DNA from: Siphonodentalium dalli | Lineage: Eukaryota > Mollusca > Scaphopoda > Gadilida > Siphonodentaliidae | Reading direction: 5' to 3' | NCBI GenBank assembly: GCA_032622095.1 | Contig: CP136067.1 | Coordinates: forward strand, 95,410,707-95,474,706 | DNA length: 64,000 nucleotides | Shown: in pieces, positions 11,412 to 24,250 of the stretch | How positions within the stretch are numbered: position 1 is the first letter of the stretch | How the letters are laid out: every line of letters begins with the position of its first letter | Program-made: the position numbers and the translations under genes | Notes under the pieces: generated by a model | What the model saw: the letters and a program-made list of their open reading frames with translations, nothing else | Told to the model about the DNA's origin: nothing | Databases searched by the model: none

Positions 11412-13340
11412 GTTTTTATGTTTACCCATACCATAGTATGGTAAACATAGTGTCGTTGTCCGGATTGACCACTCGTCGTTAGTCCGTCCGTCCGTCTGTC
11501 TGTCTGTCTGTAGACACTTTACGCATGGTGCGATAACTGAAATATTTTCTATCTGATCGGAACAATTTTTTTTATATCAATTTCTCAGCACCAAATACAG
11601 ATCGAGTTCGAATATGGGTTTGATCCGAGTTTTTTTTATGGAGTTATGGCCCTTTTTCAACTTAGAATTCATGTATGCTGCCATAACTCAAAAAAATATT
11701 ATCTGACTAACCAAATTTGGTATGTGAGTTGCTCAGTCCAAAATACATATCGAGTTCGAATATGGGTTTGATCCGATATTTTTTTATGGAGTTATGGCCC
11801 TTTGACATAGAATTCATGAATGCTTCGTTAAATCAACAATTTTTCAACTGATAGGAACCAAAGTTTTCAAGAGTTTCTCAACTCAAAATACAGATCAAGT
11901 TCGAATATGGGTTAGATCAGATTTGTTATACTAGAGTTATGGCCCTTTTTCAACTAAGAATTGAACAGATTTGAGTTTTTGATAACCCAGGTAGATTACA
12001 ATTAACTACCAGTAATGCAAGCTTAACTGCATAGATAGTGTTCTGAGAGACTGCAGAACTGATGTCTTATTGAAATATTAGTTATTTTTAGCCACTGTAT
12101 ATAGGACATAGCTCTATGATAGTGGTGAAGCTGAACCCATTCATGATTCAATGGACTGTCCCATTCAGTTCTAAAGTTTTAATTGGAATACTCTATTATT
12201 CATTTGTAGGGATGTTCTCATTTTAAATTTCAATTAATCATTCTTCTGTTATCTCCAGGTTTCTCCTCATTCACTTGCATGGATTTCTGTAGTTAAATCT
12301 CAACATTCCTGATACTTTCATCTGATACCATGTCTCATTTTATATTGGTTTATTTTGACACACTCTTTGCCCCTATTGATTGATTAATTTATTTTGATTT
12401 TTATGTGTACCTATACCATAGTATGGTACACATATTGTGATGTCCGGATTGACCACTTGTTTTCATTTAGATATTGATGATTATGATACAAGTTGATTAA
12501 AAAGGTTCCCAATGTGTCCCTTTTTTAAAATAATTAAAAATAATTATTTTTTTAAGTTTGAAAATTTGAAAAACTAACACCATTATAACTCTGCCAATGG
12601 GTACCCCAAATCACCACACCAAATTTGTATAAATCGGTCCAAAATCTTGTGTTATGTACTGGTAAATCTGTTTTGGAGCAACATTAAATCCAATTCACCA
12701 TAGTATGGTACACATATTGTGATGTCCGGATAAAAACTAACACCATTATAACTCTGCCAAGGGTACCCCGAATCACCACACCAAATTTGTTTAAATCGGT
12801 CCAAAATCTTGTTATGTACCTGTAAATCTGTTTGGAGTAACATTAAATCCAATTCACCAATTTTATGCCATGCCTTTGGACTACTTAGCTATTGATAAGG
12901 CTATATCATTTTCTGATGTCTCTTATGCCAATGTACACATAATCTGATAAAGAAGGCCATGGTATCTAATTTAAAATAAAGATTCAACAATAAACATCAC
13001 ATGATATTAGCAGTAGACTTGGACTCTCTTAACCCAAGTATTCCATGTTCAGGTCACACCTTTCACATTTAACCCAAGGCTGTGGTGGTTTAGCATTACA
13101 TATCTTGTAGCAGTGCATTCTCTTCTATAAATGCCGGTGACCCATACATTCCAATATTTGTGTTATGTACATTTGTCTATAATAGTACATACAGTATACT
13201 CATATAATTCAACACCAAAACTCTCATTTATGATTCCGATCATAGTAAATTTTTATCGCCAAGGGATGGGTTAACATCTGCCGATCGTGATCGGCCTCTC
13301 GTTATCATTTGCTAATCCTCGCCTCTCAAGATTTCGGTGT
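11412..13340. repeat. Left inverted arm with internal tandem subrepeats
   Basis: A ~125-bp unit containing 'cagatcgagttcgaatatgg' and 'ggagttatggccctttt' repeats three times (11590-11960). A ~165-bp unit with 'ctaacaccattataactctg' repeats twice (12570-12865). The segment 12992-13340 recurs directly at 17311-17660 and inverted at 22440-22790. Confidence 0.8.
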
Positions 13341-13479
13341 TGAATGGATCATCGTGACTCACTCATCCACCTTACCTGTATCTATGCTGTTGAATTCGAG
13401 TTTGGTACTTGTATAATAATAATATCTAGAATATTAATGATTTCTAAGCTGACAGGTTTGGATGGGTGTATATGGTACA

Positions 13480-16400
13480 ACTGGCATACACATATATTTT
13501 AGGCCCCACTGTCGATATAAGTCAACATAAGGGGTATCTGAAATTCCGATATATTTATTAGCGGGTCCTCCAGAGGACACCTGTGGTTTACATATCCGAA
13601 CAATTTAAATTGGGTATATCTCAACTTGTGTATCCATGATCAACTCAAATATGCTTCTATCTAAGTTATGTTGTCCCAGTTTACATTTACCTTAGGGCCC
13701 TTTGTCCCGTTGGGGTCGTCCGGAGGACCCGCTTCTAGCATATGGGCAAAATTTCAATAGATTATATTTCGACTTTTGGAGCCAGGATCAACCCAAGAAT
13801 GTATCTTTCTAAGTGTTATGACTCTCATGTACATATATTGTATGGCCCACTGTCGCAGAGTTGTCCATATAAGGCACCAAACAGGTATGAGAAATCCCCG
13901 TGTGTTTAACAGCGGGTTCTCCGGAGGACCCGCTTCTAGCATATGGGCAAAATTTCAATAGGCTATATTTCGACTTTTGGAGCCAGGATCAACCCAAGAA
14001 TGCATCTTTCTAAGTGGTATGACTCTCATGTACATATATTGTATGGCCCACTGTCGCATATTTGCCGATATAACGCTACAGATCGGGTATAACAAATCCC
14101 CGTGTGTTTAAAAGCTGGTCCTCCGGAAGACCCGCTTCTAGCATATGGGCACAATTTCAATAGGCTACATTTCGACTTTTGGAGCCAGGATCAACCCAAG
14201 AATGCTTCTTTCTAAGTGTTATGACTCTCATGTACATATATCGTATGGCCCACTGTCGCAGAGTTGTCCATATAAGGCACCAAACCGGTATGAGAAATCC
14301 CCGTTTGTTTAACAGCGGGTCCTCCGGAGGACCCGCTTCTAGCATATGGGCACAATTTCAATAGGCTACATTTCGACTTTTGGAGCCAGGATCAACCCAA
14401 GAATGCTTCTTTCTAAGTGTTATGACTCTCATGTACATATATTGTATGGCCCACTGTCGCATATTTGCTGATATAACGCTACAGATCGGGTATAACAAAT
14501 CCCCGTGTGTTTAAAAGCGGGTCCTCCGGAGGACCCGCTTCTAGCATATGGGCACAATTTCAATAGGCTACATTTCGACTTTTGGAGCCAGGATCAACCC
14601 AAGAATGCTTCTTTCTAAGTGTTATGACTCTCATGTACATATATTGTATGGCCCACTGTCGCAGAGTTGTCCATATAAGGCACCAAACCGGTATGAGAAA
14701 TCCCCGTGTGTTTAACAGCGGGTCCTCCGGAGGACCCGCTTCTAGCATATGGGCACAATTTCAATAGGCTATATTTCGACTTTTGGAGCCAGGATCAACC
14801 CAAGAATGCTTCTTTCTAAGTGTTATGACTCTCATGTACATATATTGTATGGCCCACTGTCGCATATTTGCTGATATAACTCTACAGATCGGGTATAACA
14901 AATCCCCGTGTGTTTAAAAGCGGGTCCTCCGGAGGACCCGCTTCTATCATATGGGCACAATTTCAATAGGCTACATTTCGACTTTTGGAGCCAGGATCAA
15001 CCCAAGAATGCTTCTTTCTAAGTGTTATGACTCTCATGTACATATATCGTATGGCCCACTGTCGCAGAGTTGTCCATATAAGGCACCAAACCGGTATGAG
15101 AAATCCCCGTTTGTTTAACAGCGGGTCCTCCGGAGGACCCGCTTCTAGCATATGGGCACAATTTCAATAGGCTACATTTCGACTTTTGGAGCCAGGATCA
15201 ACCCAAGAATGCATCTTTCTAAGTGTTATGACTCTCATGTATATATATTGTATGGCCCACTGTCGCATATTTGCCGATATAACGCTACAGATCGGGTATA
15301 ACAAATCCCCGTGTGTTTAACAGCGGGTTCTCCGGAGGACCCGCTTCTAGCATATGGGCAAAATTTCAATAGGCTATATTTCGACTTTTGGAGCCAGGAT
15401 CAACCCAAGAATGCTTCTTTCTAAGTGTTATGACTCTCATGTACATATATTGTATGGCCCACTGTCGCAGAGTTGTCCATATAAGGCACCAAACCGGTAT
15501 GAGAAATCCCCGTGTGTTTAACAGCGGGTCCTCCGGAGGACCCGCTTCTAGCATATGGGCACAATTTCAATAGGCTATATTTCGACTTTTGGAGCCAGGA
15601 TCAACCCAATAATGCTTCTTTCTAAGTGTTATGACTCTCATGTACATATATTGTATGGCCCACTGTCGCAGAGTTGTCCATATAAGGCACCAAACCGGTA
15701 TGAGAAATCCCCGTGTGTTTAACAGCGGGTCCTCCGGAGGACCCGCTTCTAGCATATGGGCACAATTTCAATAGGCTACATTTCGACTTTTGGAGCCAGG
15801 ATCAACCCAAGAATGCATCTTTCTAAGTGTTATGACTCTCATGTACATATATTGTATGGCCCACTGTCGCATATTTGCCGATATAACGCTACAGATCGGG
15901 TATAACAAATCCCCGTGTGTTTAAAAGCTGGTCCTCCGGAGGGTCCCGCTTCTAGCATATGGGCACAATTTCAATAGGCTACATTTCGACTTTTGGAGCC
16001 AGGATCAACCCAAGAATGCTTCTTTCTAAGTGTTATGACTCTCATGTACATATATTGTATGGGCCACTGTCGCATATTTGCTGATATAACGCTACAGATC
16101 GGGTATAACAAATCCCCGTGTGATTAAAAGCGGGTCTTCCGGAGGACCCGCCTCTAGCATATGGGCACAATTTCAATACGCTATATTTCGACTTTTGGAG
16201 CCAGGATCACCCAAGAATGCATCTTTCTAAGTGTTATGACTCTCATGTACATATATTGCATGGCCCACTGTCGCATATTTGCCGATATAACGCTACAGAT
16301 CGGGTATAACAAATCCCCGTGTGTTTAACAGCGGGTCCTCCGGAGGACCCGCTTCTAGCATATGGGCACAATTTCAATAGGCTACATTTCGACTTTTGGA

Positions 16401-17310
16401 GTCAAGATCAACCCAAGAAAGCATCTTTCTAAGTGTTATGACTCTCATGTACATATATTGTATGGCCCACTGTCGCAGAGTTGTCGATATAAGGCACCAA
16501 ACCGGTATAAGAAATCGCCGTGTGTTTAACAGCGGGTTCTCCGGAGGACCCGCTTCTAGCATATGGGCACAATTTCCATAAGCTACATTTCGACTTTTCG
16601 AGCCAGGATCAACTCAAGAATGCATCTTTCTAAGTGTTATGGCTCCCATGTACATATATTGTATAAGGTCGACTGTCGCATATTTGCCGATATAACGCTA
16701 CAGATCGGGTATAACAAATCCCCGTGTGTTTAAAAGCTGGTCCTCCGGAGGACCCGCTTCTAGCATATGGGCACAATTTCAATAGGCTACATTTCGACTT
16801 TTGGAGTCAAGATCAACCCAAGAAAGCATCTTTCTAAGTGTTATGACTCTCATGTACATATATTGTATGGCCCACTGTCGCAGAGTTGTCGATATAAGGC
16901 ACCAAACCGGTATAAGAAATCGCCGTGTGTTTAACAGCGGGTCCTCCGGAGGACCCGCTTCTAGCATATGGGCACAATTTCAATAGGCTATATTTCGACT
17001 TTTGGAGCCAGGATCAACCCAAGAATGCTTCTTTCTAAGTGTTATGACTCTCATGTACATATATTGTATGGCCCACTGTCGCATATTTGCTGATATAACG
17101 CTACAGATCGGGTATAACAAATCCCCGTGTGTTTAAAAGCGGGTCCTCCGGAGGACCCGCTTCTAGCATATGGGCACAATTTCAATAGGCTACATTTCGA
17201 CTTTTGGAGCCAGGATCAACCCAAGAATGGTTCTTTCTAAGTGTTATGACTCTCATGTACATATATTGTATGGCCCACTGTCGCAGAGTTGTCGATATAA
17301 GGCACCAACA
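13480..17310. repeat. ~201-bp palindrome satellite, block 1 (403-bp higher-order repeat)
   Basis: About 18 monomers spaced 201-202 bases. Each has a perfect palindrome of half-arm AGCGGGTCCTCC (for example centred at 14327, 14528, 14729), then 'cttctagcatatgggc' and 'ttcgacttttggagcc'. Two monomer types differ in the last third: type A has 'gcagagttgtc' and 'aaggcaccaaac', type B has 'gcatatttgc' and 'aacgctacagatcgg'. They alternate A-B for most of 13740-15520, giving a 403-bp unit, then switch to A-A and B-B-B before alternating again. Open frames of 61-62 codons occur on both strands of type A monomers and are repeat artefacts unless shown otherwise. The first two monomers are diverged. 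Confidence 0.9.
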
Positions 17311-17820
17311 TCACATCACATGATATTAGCAGTAGACTTGGACTCTCTTAACCCAAGTATTCCATGTTCAGGTCACACCTTTCACATTTAACCCAAGGCT
17401 GTGGTGGTTTAGCATTACATATCTTGTACCAGTGCATTCTCTTATATAAATGCCGGTGACCCATACATTCCAATATTTGTGTTATGTACATTTGTCTATA
17501 ATAGTACATACAGTATACTCATATAATTCAGCACCAAAACTCTCATTTATGATTCCGATCATAGTAAATTTTTATCGCCAAGGGATGGGTTAACATCTGC
17601 CGATCGTGATCGGCCTCTCGTTATCATTTGCTAATCCTCGCCTCTCAAGATTTCGGTGTTGAATGGATCATCGTGACTCACTCATCCACCTTACCTCTAT
17701 CTATGCTGTTGAATTCGAGTTTGGTACTTGTATAATAATAATATATAGAATATTAATGATTTCTAAGCTGACAGGTTTGGATGGGTGTATATGGTACAAC
17801 TGGCATACACATATATTTTA
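17311..17820. repeat. Direct copy of the satellite's left flank
   Basis: It matches 12992-13500 almost base for base, beginning at 'acatcacatgatattagcag' and running into the first diverged monomer. This shows that a ~4.3-kb unit (flank plus satellite block) was duplicated head to tail. The left junction falls inside a type A monomer, after 'ataaggcaccaa'. Confidence 0.85.
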
Positions 17821-20800
17821 GTCCCCACTGTCGATATAAGTCAACATAAGGGGTATCTGAAATTCCGATGTATTTATTAGCGGGTCCTTCAGAGGACACC
17901 TGTGGTTTACATATCCGAACAATTTAAATTGGGTATATCTCAACTTGTGTATCCATGATCAACTCAAATATGCATCTATCTAAGTTATCTTGTCCCAGTA
18001 TACATTTACCGTAGGGCCCTTTGTCCTGTTGGGATCGTCCGGAGGACCCGCTTCTAGCATATGGGCAAAATTTCAATAGATTATATTTCGACTTTTGGAG
18101 CCAGGATCAACCCAAGAATGTATCTTTCTAAGTGTTATGACTCCCATGTACATATATTGTATGGCCCACTGTCGCAGAGTTGTCGATATAAGGCACCAAA
18201 CCGGTATAAGAAATCCCCGTGTGTTTAACAGCGGGTCCTCCGGAGGACCCGCTTCTAGCATATGGGCACAATTTCAATAGGCTATATTTCGACTTTTCGA
18301 GCCAGGATCAACTCAAGAATGCATCTTTCTAAGTGTTATGGCTCCCATGTACATATATTGTATAAGGTCGACTGTCGCATATTTGCCGATATAACGCTAC
18401 AGATCTGGTATAAGACATCTCCGTATGTTTAGAAGAGGGTCCTCCGGAGGACCCGCTTCTAGCATATGGGCACAATTTCAATAGTCTATATTTCGACTTT
18501 TGGAGCCATTGTCAACCTAAGTATGCATCTTTCTAAGTGTTCTGATCCCGTATACATCTACTGTATGGCCCTTTATCGTATATTTGCCGATATAACGCTA
18601 CAGATCGGGTATAACAAATCCCCGTGTGTTTGAAAGCGGGTCCTCCGGAGGACCCGCTTCTAGCATATGGGCAAAATTTCAATAGGCTATATTTCGACTT
18701 TTGGAGCCATTGTCAAACTAAGTATGCATCTTTCTAAGTGTTCTGGTCCCGTATACATCTACTGTAGGGCCCTTTGTTGCATATTTGCCGATATAACGCT
18801 ACAGATCGGGTATAAGAAATCTCCGTATGTTTAGAAGAAGTTCCTCCGGAGGACCCGCTTCTAGCATATGGGCACAATTTCAATAGGCTATATTTCGACT
18901 TTTCGAGCCAGGATCAACTCAAGAATGCATATTTCTAAGTGTTATCGCTCCCATGTACATATATTGTATAAGGTCGACTGTCGCATATTTGCCGATATAA
19001 GGCACCAAACCGGTATAAGAAATCCCCGTGTGTTTAACAGCGGGTCCTCCGGAGGACCCGCTTCTAGCATATAGGCACAATTTCAATAGGCTATATTTCG
19101 ACTTTTCGAGCCAGGATCAACTCAAGAATGCATATTTCTAAGTGTTATCGCTCCCATGTACATATATTGTATAAGGTCGACTGTCGCATATTTGCCGATA
19201 TAACGCTACAGATCGGGTATAAGACATCTCCGTATGTTTAGAAGAGGGTCCTCCGGAGGATCCGCTTCTAGCTAGCATATGGACACAATTTCAATAGTCT
19301 ATATTTCGACTTTTGGAGCCATTGTCAACCTAAGTATGCATCTTTCTAAGTGTTCTGGTCCCGTATACATCTACTGTATGGCCCTTTGTCGCATATTTGC
19401 CGATATAACGCTACAGATCGGGTATAATAAATCCCCGTATGTTTAACAGCGGGTCCTCCGGAGGACCCGCTTCTAGCATATGGGCAAACATTTCAATACT
19501 CTATATTTCGACTTTTGGAGCCATTGTCAACCTAAGTATGCATCTTCCTAAGTGTTCTGGTCCCGTTTACATCTATACTGTAGGGCCCTTTGTCCCATAT
19601 TTGCCGATATAACGCTACAGATCGGGGGGGGGTGATTTTTTTTCCGGCACGTATGCCGGGGTGGTTGGGTGGTCAAAGCCACCAACAAGCAATTTTTTCC
19701 GCAACTAAAAAACAATTCCTGCTTGTTTTTTTAGTATTTTGGCAATGAGTTGGGCTTCAAAACCACTTTGAATGAAAGAAATAATGTAATTCTAACTGGT
19801 AAACTGACTGCAGGCAGTTATCGTGTTGTATTTTGTTGCAAATTTTGAAATCCAAGATGGCCGCTGGCAGCCATGTTTTTTTGGCTGAATAACCTCAAAA
19901 TGACTCATTCCTATTTACATGTCCATGTTAACATCCATGATAAATAGTATGCACAGAAATCCATATACAGCTGTTTACAGTGAATTCACCCCCCCCCCCC
20001 GCAAATCTCTGTTTGAGTGTTAAAAGGGGGGTGGGTGTCAAAAAATGGTCGGAAAAAACTGCCGAAAACGGAAAAATATTGGTCGGGTATAAGAAATCTC
20101 CGTATGTTTAGAAGAGGGTCCTCCGGAGGACCCGCTTCTAGCATATGGGCACAATTTCAATAGGCTACATTTCGACTTTTGGAGCCATTGTCAACCTAAG
20201 TATACATCTTTCTAAGTGTTCTGGTCCCGTATACATCTACTGTAGGGCCATTTGTCGCATATTTGCTGATATAACGCTACAGATCGGGTATAAGAAATTC
20301 CTGTGTGTTTAACAGCGGGTCCTCCGGAGGACCCGCTTCTAGCATATGGGCACAATTTCAATAGGCTATATTTTGACTTTTGGAGCCCTTATCAACTCAA
20401 GTATGCATCTTTCTAAGTGTTATGACTCCCATTTACATCTACTTATGCCCCCTTATCGCATATTTGCCGATATAACGCTACAGATCGGGTATAAGAAATT
20501 CCTGTGTGTTTAACACCGGGTCCCCCGGAGGACCCGCTTCTAGAATATGAGCACAATTTCCATAGGCTACATTTCGACTTTTGGAGCCATTGTCAACCTA
20601 AGTATGCATCTTTCTAAGTGTCCCGTATACATCTACTGTAGGGCCCTTTGTCGCATATTTGCCGATTAACGCTATACAGATCGGGTATAAGAAATCTCCG
20701 TATGTTTAGAAGAGGGTCCTCTGGAGGACCCGCTTCTAGCATATGGGCAAACATTTCAATAGGCTATATTTCGACTTTTGGAGCCATTATCAACTCAAGT

Positions 20801-22260
20801 ATGCATCTTTCTAAGTGTTCTGGCCCCGTTTACATCTATACTGTAGGGCCCTTTGTCGCATATTTGCCGATATAACGCTACAGATCGGGTATAATAAATC
20901 CCCGTATGTTTAGAAGAGGGTCCTCCGGAGGACCCGGTTCTAGCATATGGGCACAATTTCAATAGACTATATTTCGACTTTTGGAGCCAGGATCAACCCA
21001 AGAATGCATCTTTCTAAGTGTTATGACTCCCATGTACATATATTGTATGGCCCACTTTCGCAGAGTTGTCGATATAAGGCACCAAACCGGTATAAGAAAT
21101 CCCCGTGTGTTTAACAGCGGGTCCTCCGGAGGACCCGCTTCTAGCATATGGGCAAAATTTAAATAGGCTCTATTTCGACTTTTGGAGCCATTGTCAACTC
21201 AAGTATGCATCTTTCTAAGTGTTATGACTGCCATTTACATCTACTTATGCCCCCTTATCGCATATTTGCCGAAATAACGCTACATGTACATATCGGGTAT
21301 AAGAAATCTCCGTATGCTTAGAAGAGGGTCCTCCAGAGGACCCGCTTCTAGCATATGGGCAAAATTTGAATAGGCTCTATTTCGACTTTTGGAGCCATTG
21401 TCAACTCAAGTATGCATCTTTCTAGGTGTTCTGGACCCGTTTACATCTATAATGTAGGGCCCTTTGTCTCATATATATTTACCGATATAACGCTATACAG
21501 ATCGCGCGCGCGGGTATAAGAAATCCCGGTATGTTTAGAAGAGAGTCGTCCGGAGGACCCGCTTCTAGCATATGGGCACAATTTCAATAGGCTATATTTC
21601 GACTTTTGGAGCCAGGATCAACCCAAGAATGCTTCTTTCTAAGTGTTATGACTCCCATGTACATATATTGTATGGCCCACTGTCGCAGAGTTGTCGATAT
21701 AAGGCACCAAACCGGTATAAGAAATCCCTGTATGTTTAACAGCGGGTCCTCCGGAGGACCCGCTTCTAGCATATGGGCAAAATTTGTATAGGCTCTATTT
21801 CGACTTTTGGAGCCATTGTCAACTCAAGTATGCATCTTTCTAGGTGTTCTGGTCCCGTTTACATCTATACTGTAGGGCCCTTTGTCGCATATATAAGAAA
21901 ACCCCGTATGTTTAGCAGCGGGTCCTCCGGAGGACCCGCTGTGAGCATATGGGCAAAATTTCAATTGGCTATATTTCAACTTCTGGAGCCATGATCAACT
22001 CAAGTATGCATCTTTCTAAGTGTTATGACTCCCATATACATATATTGTAGAGCCCACTGTCGCAGAGTTGTCGATATAGGGCAACAGACCGGGTATATGG
22101 ATTCCCCGTATGTTAAGCGGAGGGTCCTCCGGAGGACCATGCAGCTGCAAGCCTATGAGCAAAATTTCAATTGGCTATATTTCAACTTTTGGAGCCATGA
22201 TCAACTCAAGAATGCATCTTTAAAAGTGTTATGACTCCCATATACATATATTGTAGATCC
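17820..22260. repeat. ~201-bp palindrome satellite, block 2 (diverged)
   Basis: About 19 monomers, more diverged than block 1, with variant palindromes, a 'tctggtcccgtatacatcta' variant and a few length changes. The last monomers (about 21900-22260) are the most diverged, as is usual at array edges. One foreign insertion interrupts it at 19627-20082. Confidence 0.85.
19627..20082. mobile_element. 456-bp insertion inside the satellite
   Basis: The monomer is broken after 'acagatcggg' and resumes at 'tcgggtataag', so TCGGG appears on both sides as a likely 5-bp target duplication. A G9 run followed by TGA at its left mirrors TCAC followed by a C12 run at 19986-20000. It carries 'ccaagatggccgctggcagc', a motif dispersed elsewhere in the window. 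No coding frame. Class unknown. Confidence 0.6.
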
Positions 22261-22439
22261 CACTGTTTAGAAAATAATATTCGAACAGCCAAGCCTGAAT
22301 ATAGTGTCTGACATTTGCAGAATGAGGTCCCTAAAGGGTGAATTTAGTGACCAGATAAGTTGATAATATAATATATATAATATGGCATATATTTTATATA
22401 ATATAATTTGGGGTTCGAAAATTAAGTGGGCCTTTAAAA

Positions 22440-23587
22440 AACGAGAGGGCGATCACGATCGGCAGATGTTAACCCATCCCTTGATGAGAGTAAATTACTA
22501 TGATCGGAATCATAACTGAGAGTTTTGATGTTGAATTATAGAGTATACTGTTACATGTACTATTATAGACAAATGTACAAAGCACAAATTATTGGAATTT
22601 ATGGGTCACTCGCATTTATATAAGAGAATGCACTGGTACAGGATCTGTAATGCTGCACCACAACAGCCTTGGGTTAAATGTGAAAAGGTGACCTGGACAT
22701 GGAATACTTGGGTTAAAAGAGTCCAATTTAAGTTTACAATGATAATGTATAAAATTCTACCAACAACAGTCATCAAGATAAAACACCTCACTGCTGACCC
22801 ATTAATATCAATTATATAACAGAGCTGTCAACAAATCACAGGCAGTGTTTATGTTGAAGGCTGGCACCTATATTAAACCAATGACATTTATAATGACCTC
22901 AGACCATCTGTAGAGTGATATACTCAGCTGTGCATGCAGCACAGATGTTCTAGTCTACTGTTAATATCATGTGATGTTTATTGTTGAAACTTAAAAAAAA
23001 TTAGATACCATATCTTTCTTTATCTGCACATTGGCATAAGAGACATCAGAAAATAATATAGCCTTAGCAATAGCTAAGTAGTCCAAAGGCATGGGATTCA
23101 ATTGGTGAATTGGGTTTAATGTCGCTCCAAACAAATTTACCAGAACATAACACAAGATTTTGGACCGATTTAAACGAAATTTGGTGTGGTGACTCTGGGT
23201 ACTGGCAGAGTTATAATGGTGTTAGTTTTTTCAAATTTTGCTAATTTAAAAAAAATTAAATATATATATATATTTTTTTTTTAATTTATTTATATTCGAT
23301 TTTTTGTTAAATTGAGCAAGGAATTCAATCAAAGAGTGAACATGTTTTCGAAAAAGGGCCATAACTCAGTTAAAATAGTCGGCTCAAACCCATAATCGAA
23401 CTCGATCTGTCTTTTGTGCTGAGAAATTGATATTCAAAATTTGGTTCCGATCAGATAGAAAATATTTGAGTTATCGCACCATGCGTAAAGTGTCTATGGA
23501 CAGACAGACGGACGGACTAATGATGAGTGGTCAATCCGGACATCGACACTATGTTTACCATACTACGGTATGGGTAAACATAAAAAA
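22440..23587. repeat. Right inverted arm
   Basis: Reverse complement of parts of 11412-13340, in matching order: 22440-22790 with 12990-13340, 22960-23220 with 12735-13020, and 23330-23587 with 11412-11660. The left arm holds extra tandem copies, so the arms are not equal in length. Confidence 0.8.
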
Positions 23588-24006
23588 TAATTTATGTTAA
23601 ATTAATCAAGGAGTTAAATCTGAATATTTGTTTTCCGGAGTTATGTCTCAGGCGCCACCCCTATTTGACCCCATTTGAACAAATCTGAACCACAGTCATT
23701 CAAGAACCCTCCATACCAAATTTAAGCTAAAACGACCCAATGGTTCTAGACAAGAAGTTGTTATAAGAATTACCATAGAGGAATATAGTTATGGCCCTGG
23801 TTTTGCAACCAATTGACCTGGTGACCTCATTTGAACAAATCTGAATGTGAGTCACCTAGGGAACATCCACATCAAATATGAACCAATTCGGTATAATAAT
23901 TCTGGAGAAGAAGACGATTATTGATGGACGGACAGACGGATGGATGGACGGACGAGGAGTGATGACTATAGCTCCACCAGAGACTTTGTCTGAGGTGAGC
24001 TAAAAA
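23588..24006 (+). mobile_element. Mollusc-type tandem-monomer repeat, copy 1
   Basis: Two to three ~145-bp monomers share 'catttgaacaaatctgaa', 'ccataccaaat' and 'gttatggccc'. They are followed by a GGACGGAC-rich stretch and the terminus 'gaggtgagctaaaaa'. The same end occurs at 39250-39310. A small hairpin (AGAC-TTT-GTCT) a few bases before a CTAA terminus resembles Helitron-family 3' ends; that class call is inference. Confidence 0.65.
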
Positions 24007-24049
24007 CTATGAGTAACATATTTTTGTTTGCAAAGAGATACGCTAATTG

Positions 24050-24250
24050 GTCAAATTATACCCAAAATGGCAGAGTCATTTGATGCAGGTCTTTTTGAGA
24101 TCAAATGTATGTAAATCAACGTTTTTGATAAAGGTACCATTTGACTCAAAAAGGTATCAAAAGACTTGACCATCTTGGGTACCATTTGACCAATTAGGAT
24201 ATAACTTTTTATGGTATCATTTGACTCGGGTATCATTTGGCTGTAAGCCA
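24050..24250. repeat. Cluster of 'ggtaccatttgac' motifs
   Basis: Variants of a 13-base motif (ggtaccatttgac, ggtatcatttgac, gagtcatttgatg) appear about six times in 200 bases on both strands with irregular spacing. No gene. Confidence 0.55.

Larger units (their letters stand above)
11412..23587. mobile_element. Composite ~12-kb foldback structure enclosing satellite blocks
   Basis: The outer ends are inverted copies: 11412-11540 on the left and 23460-23587 on the right share 'atgtttacccataccatag', a CCGGATTGACCACTC block and a GTCCGTCCGTCTGTC run. Further inside, 12560-13340 on the left is the reverse complement of 22440-23220 on the right, with indels. Between the arms lie two satellite blocks. 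No transposase frame is visible. It may be a non-autonomous element that acquired satellite sequence, or a chance layering of insertions. The inverted symmetry is seen; the single-element reading is inference. Confidence 0.6.
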
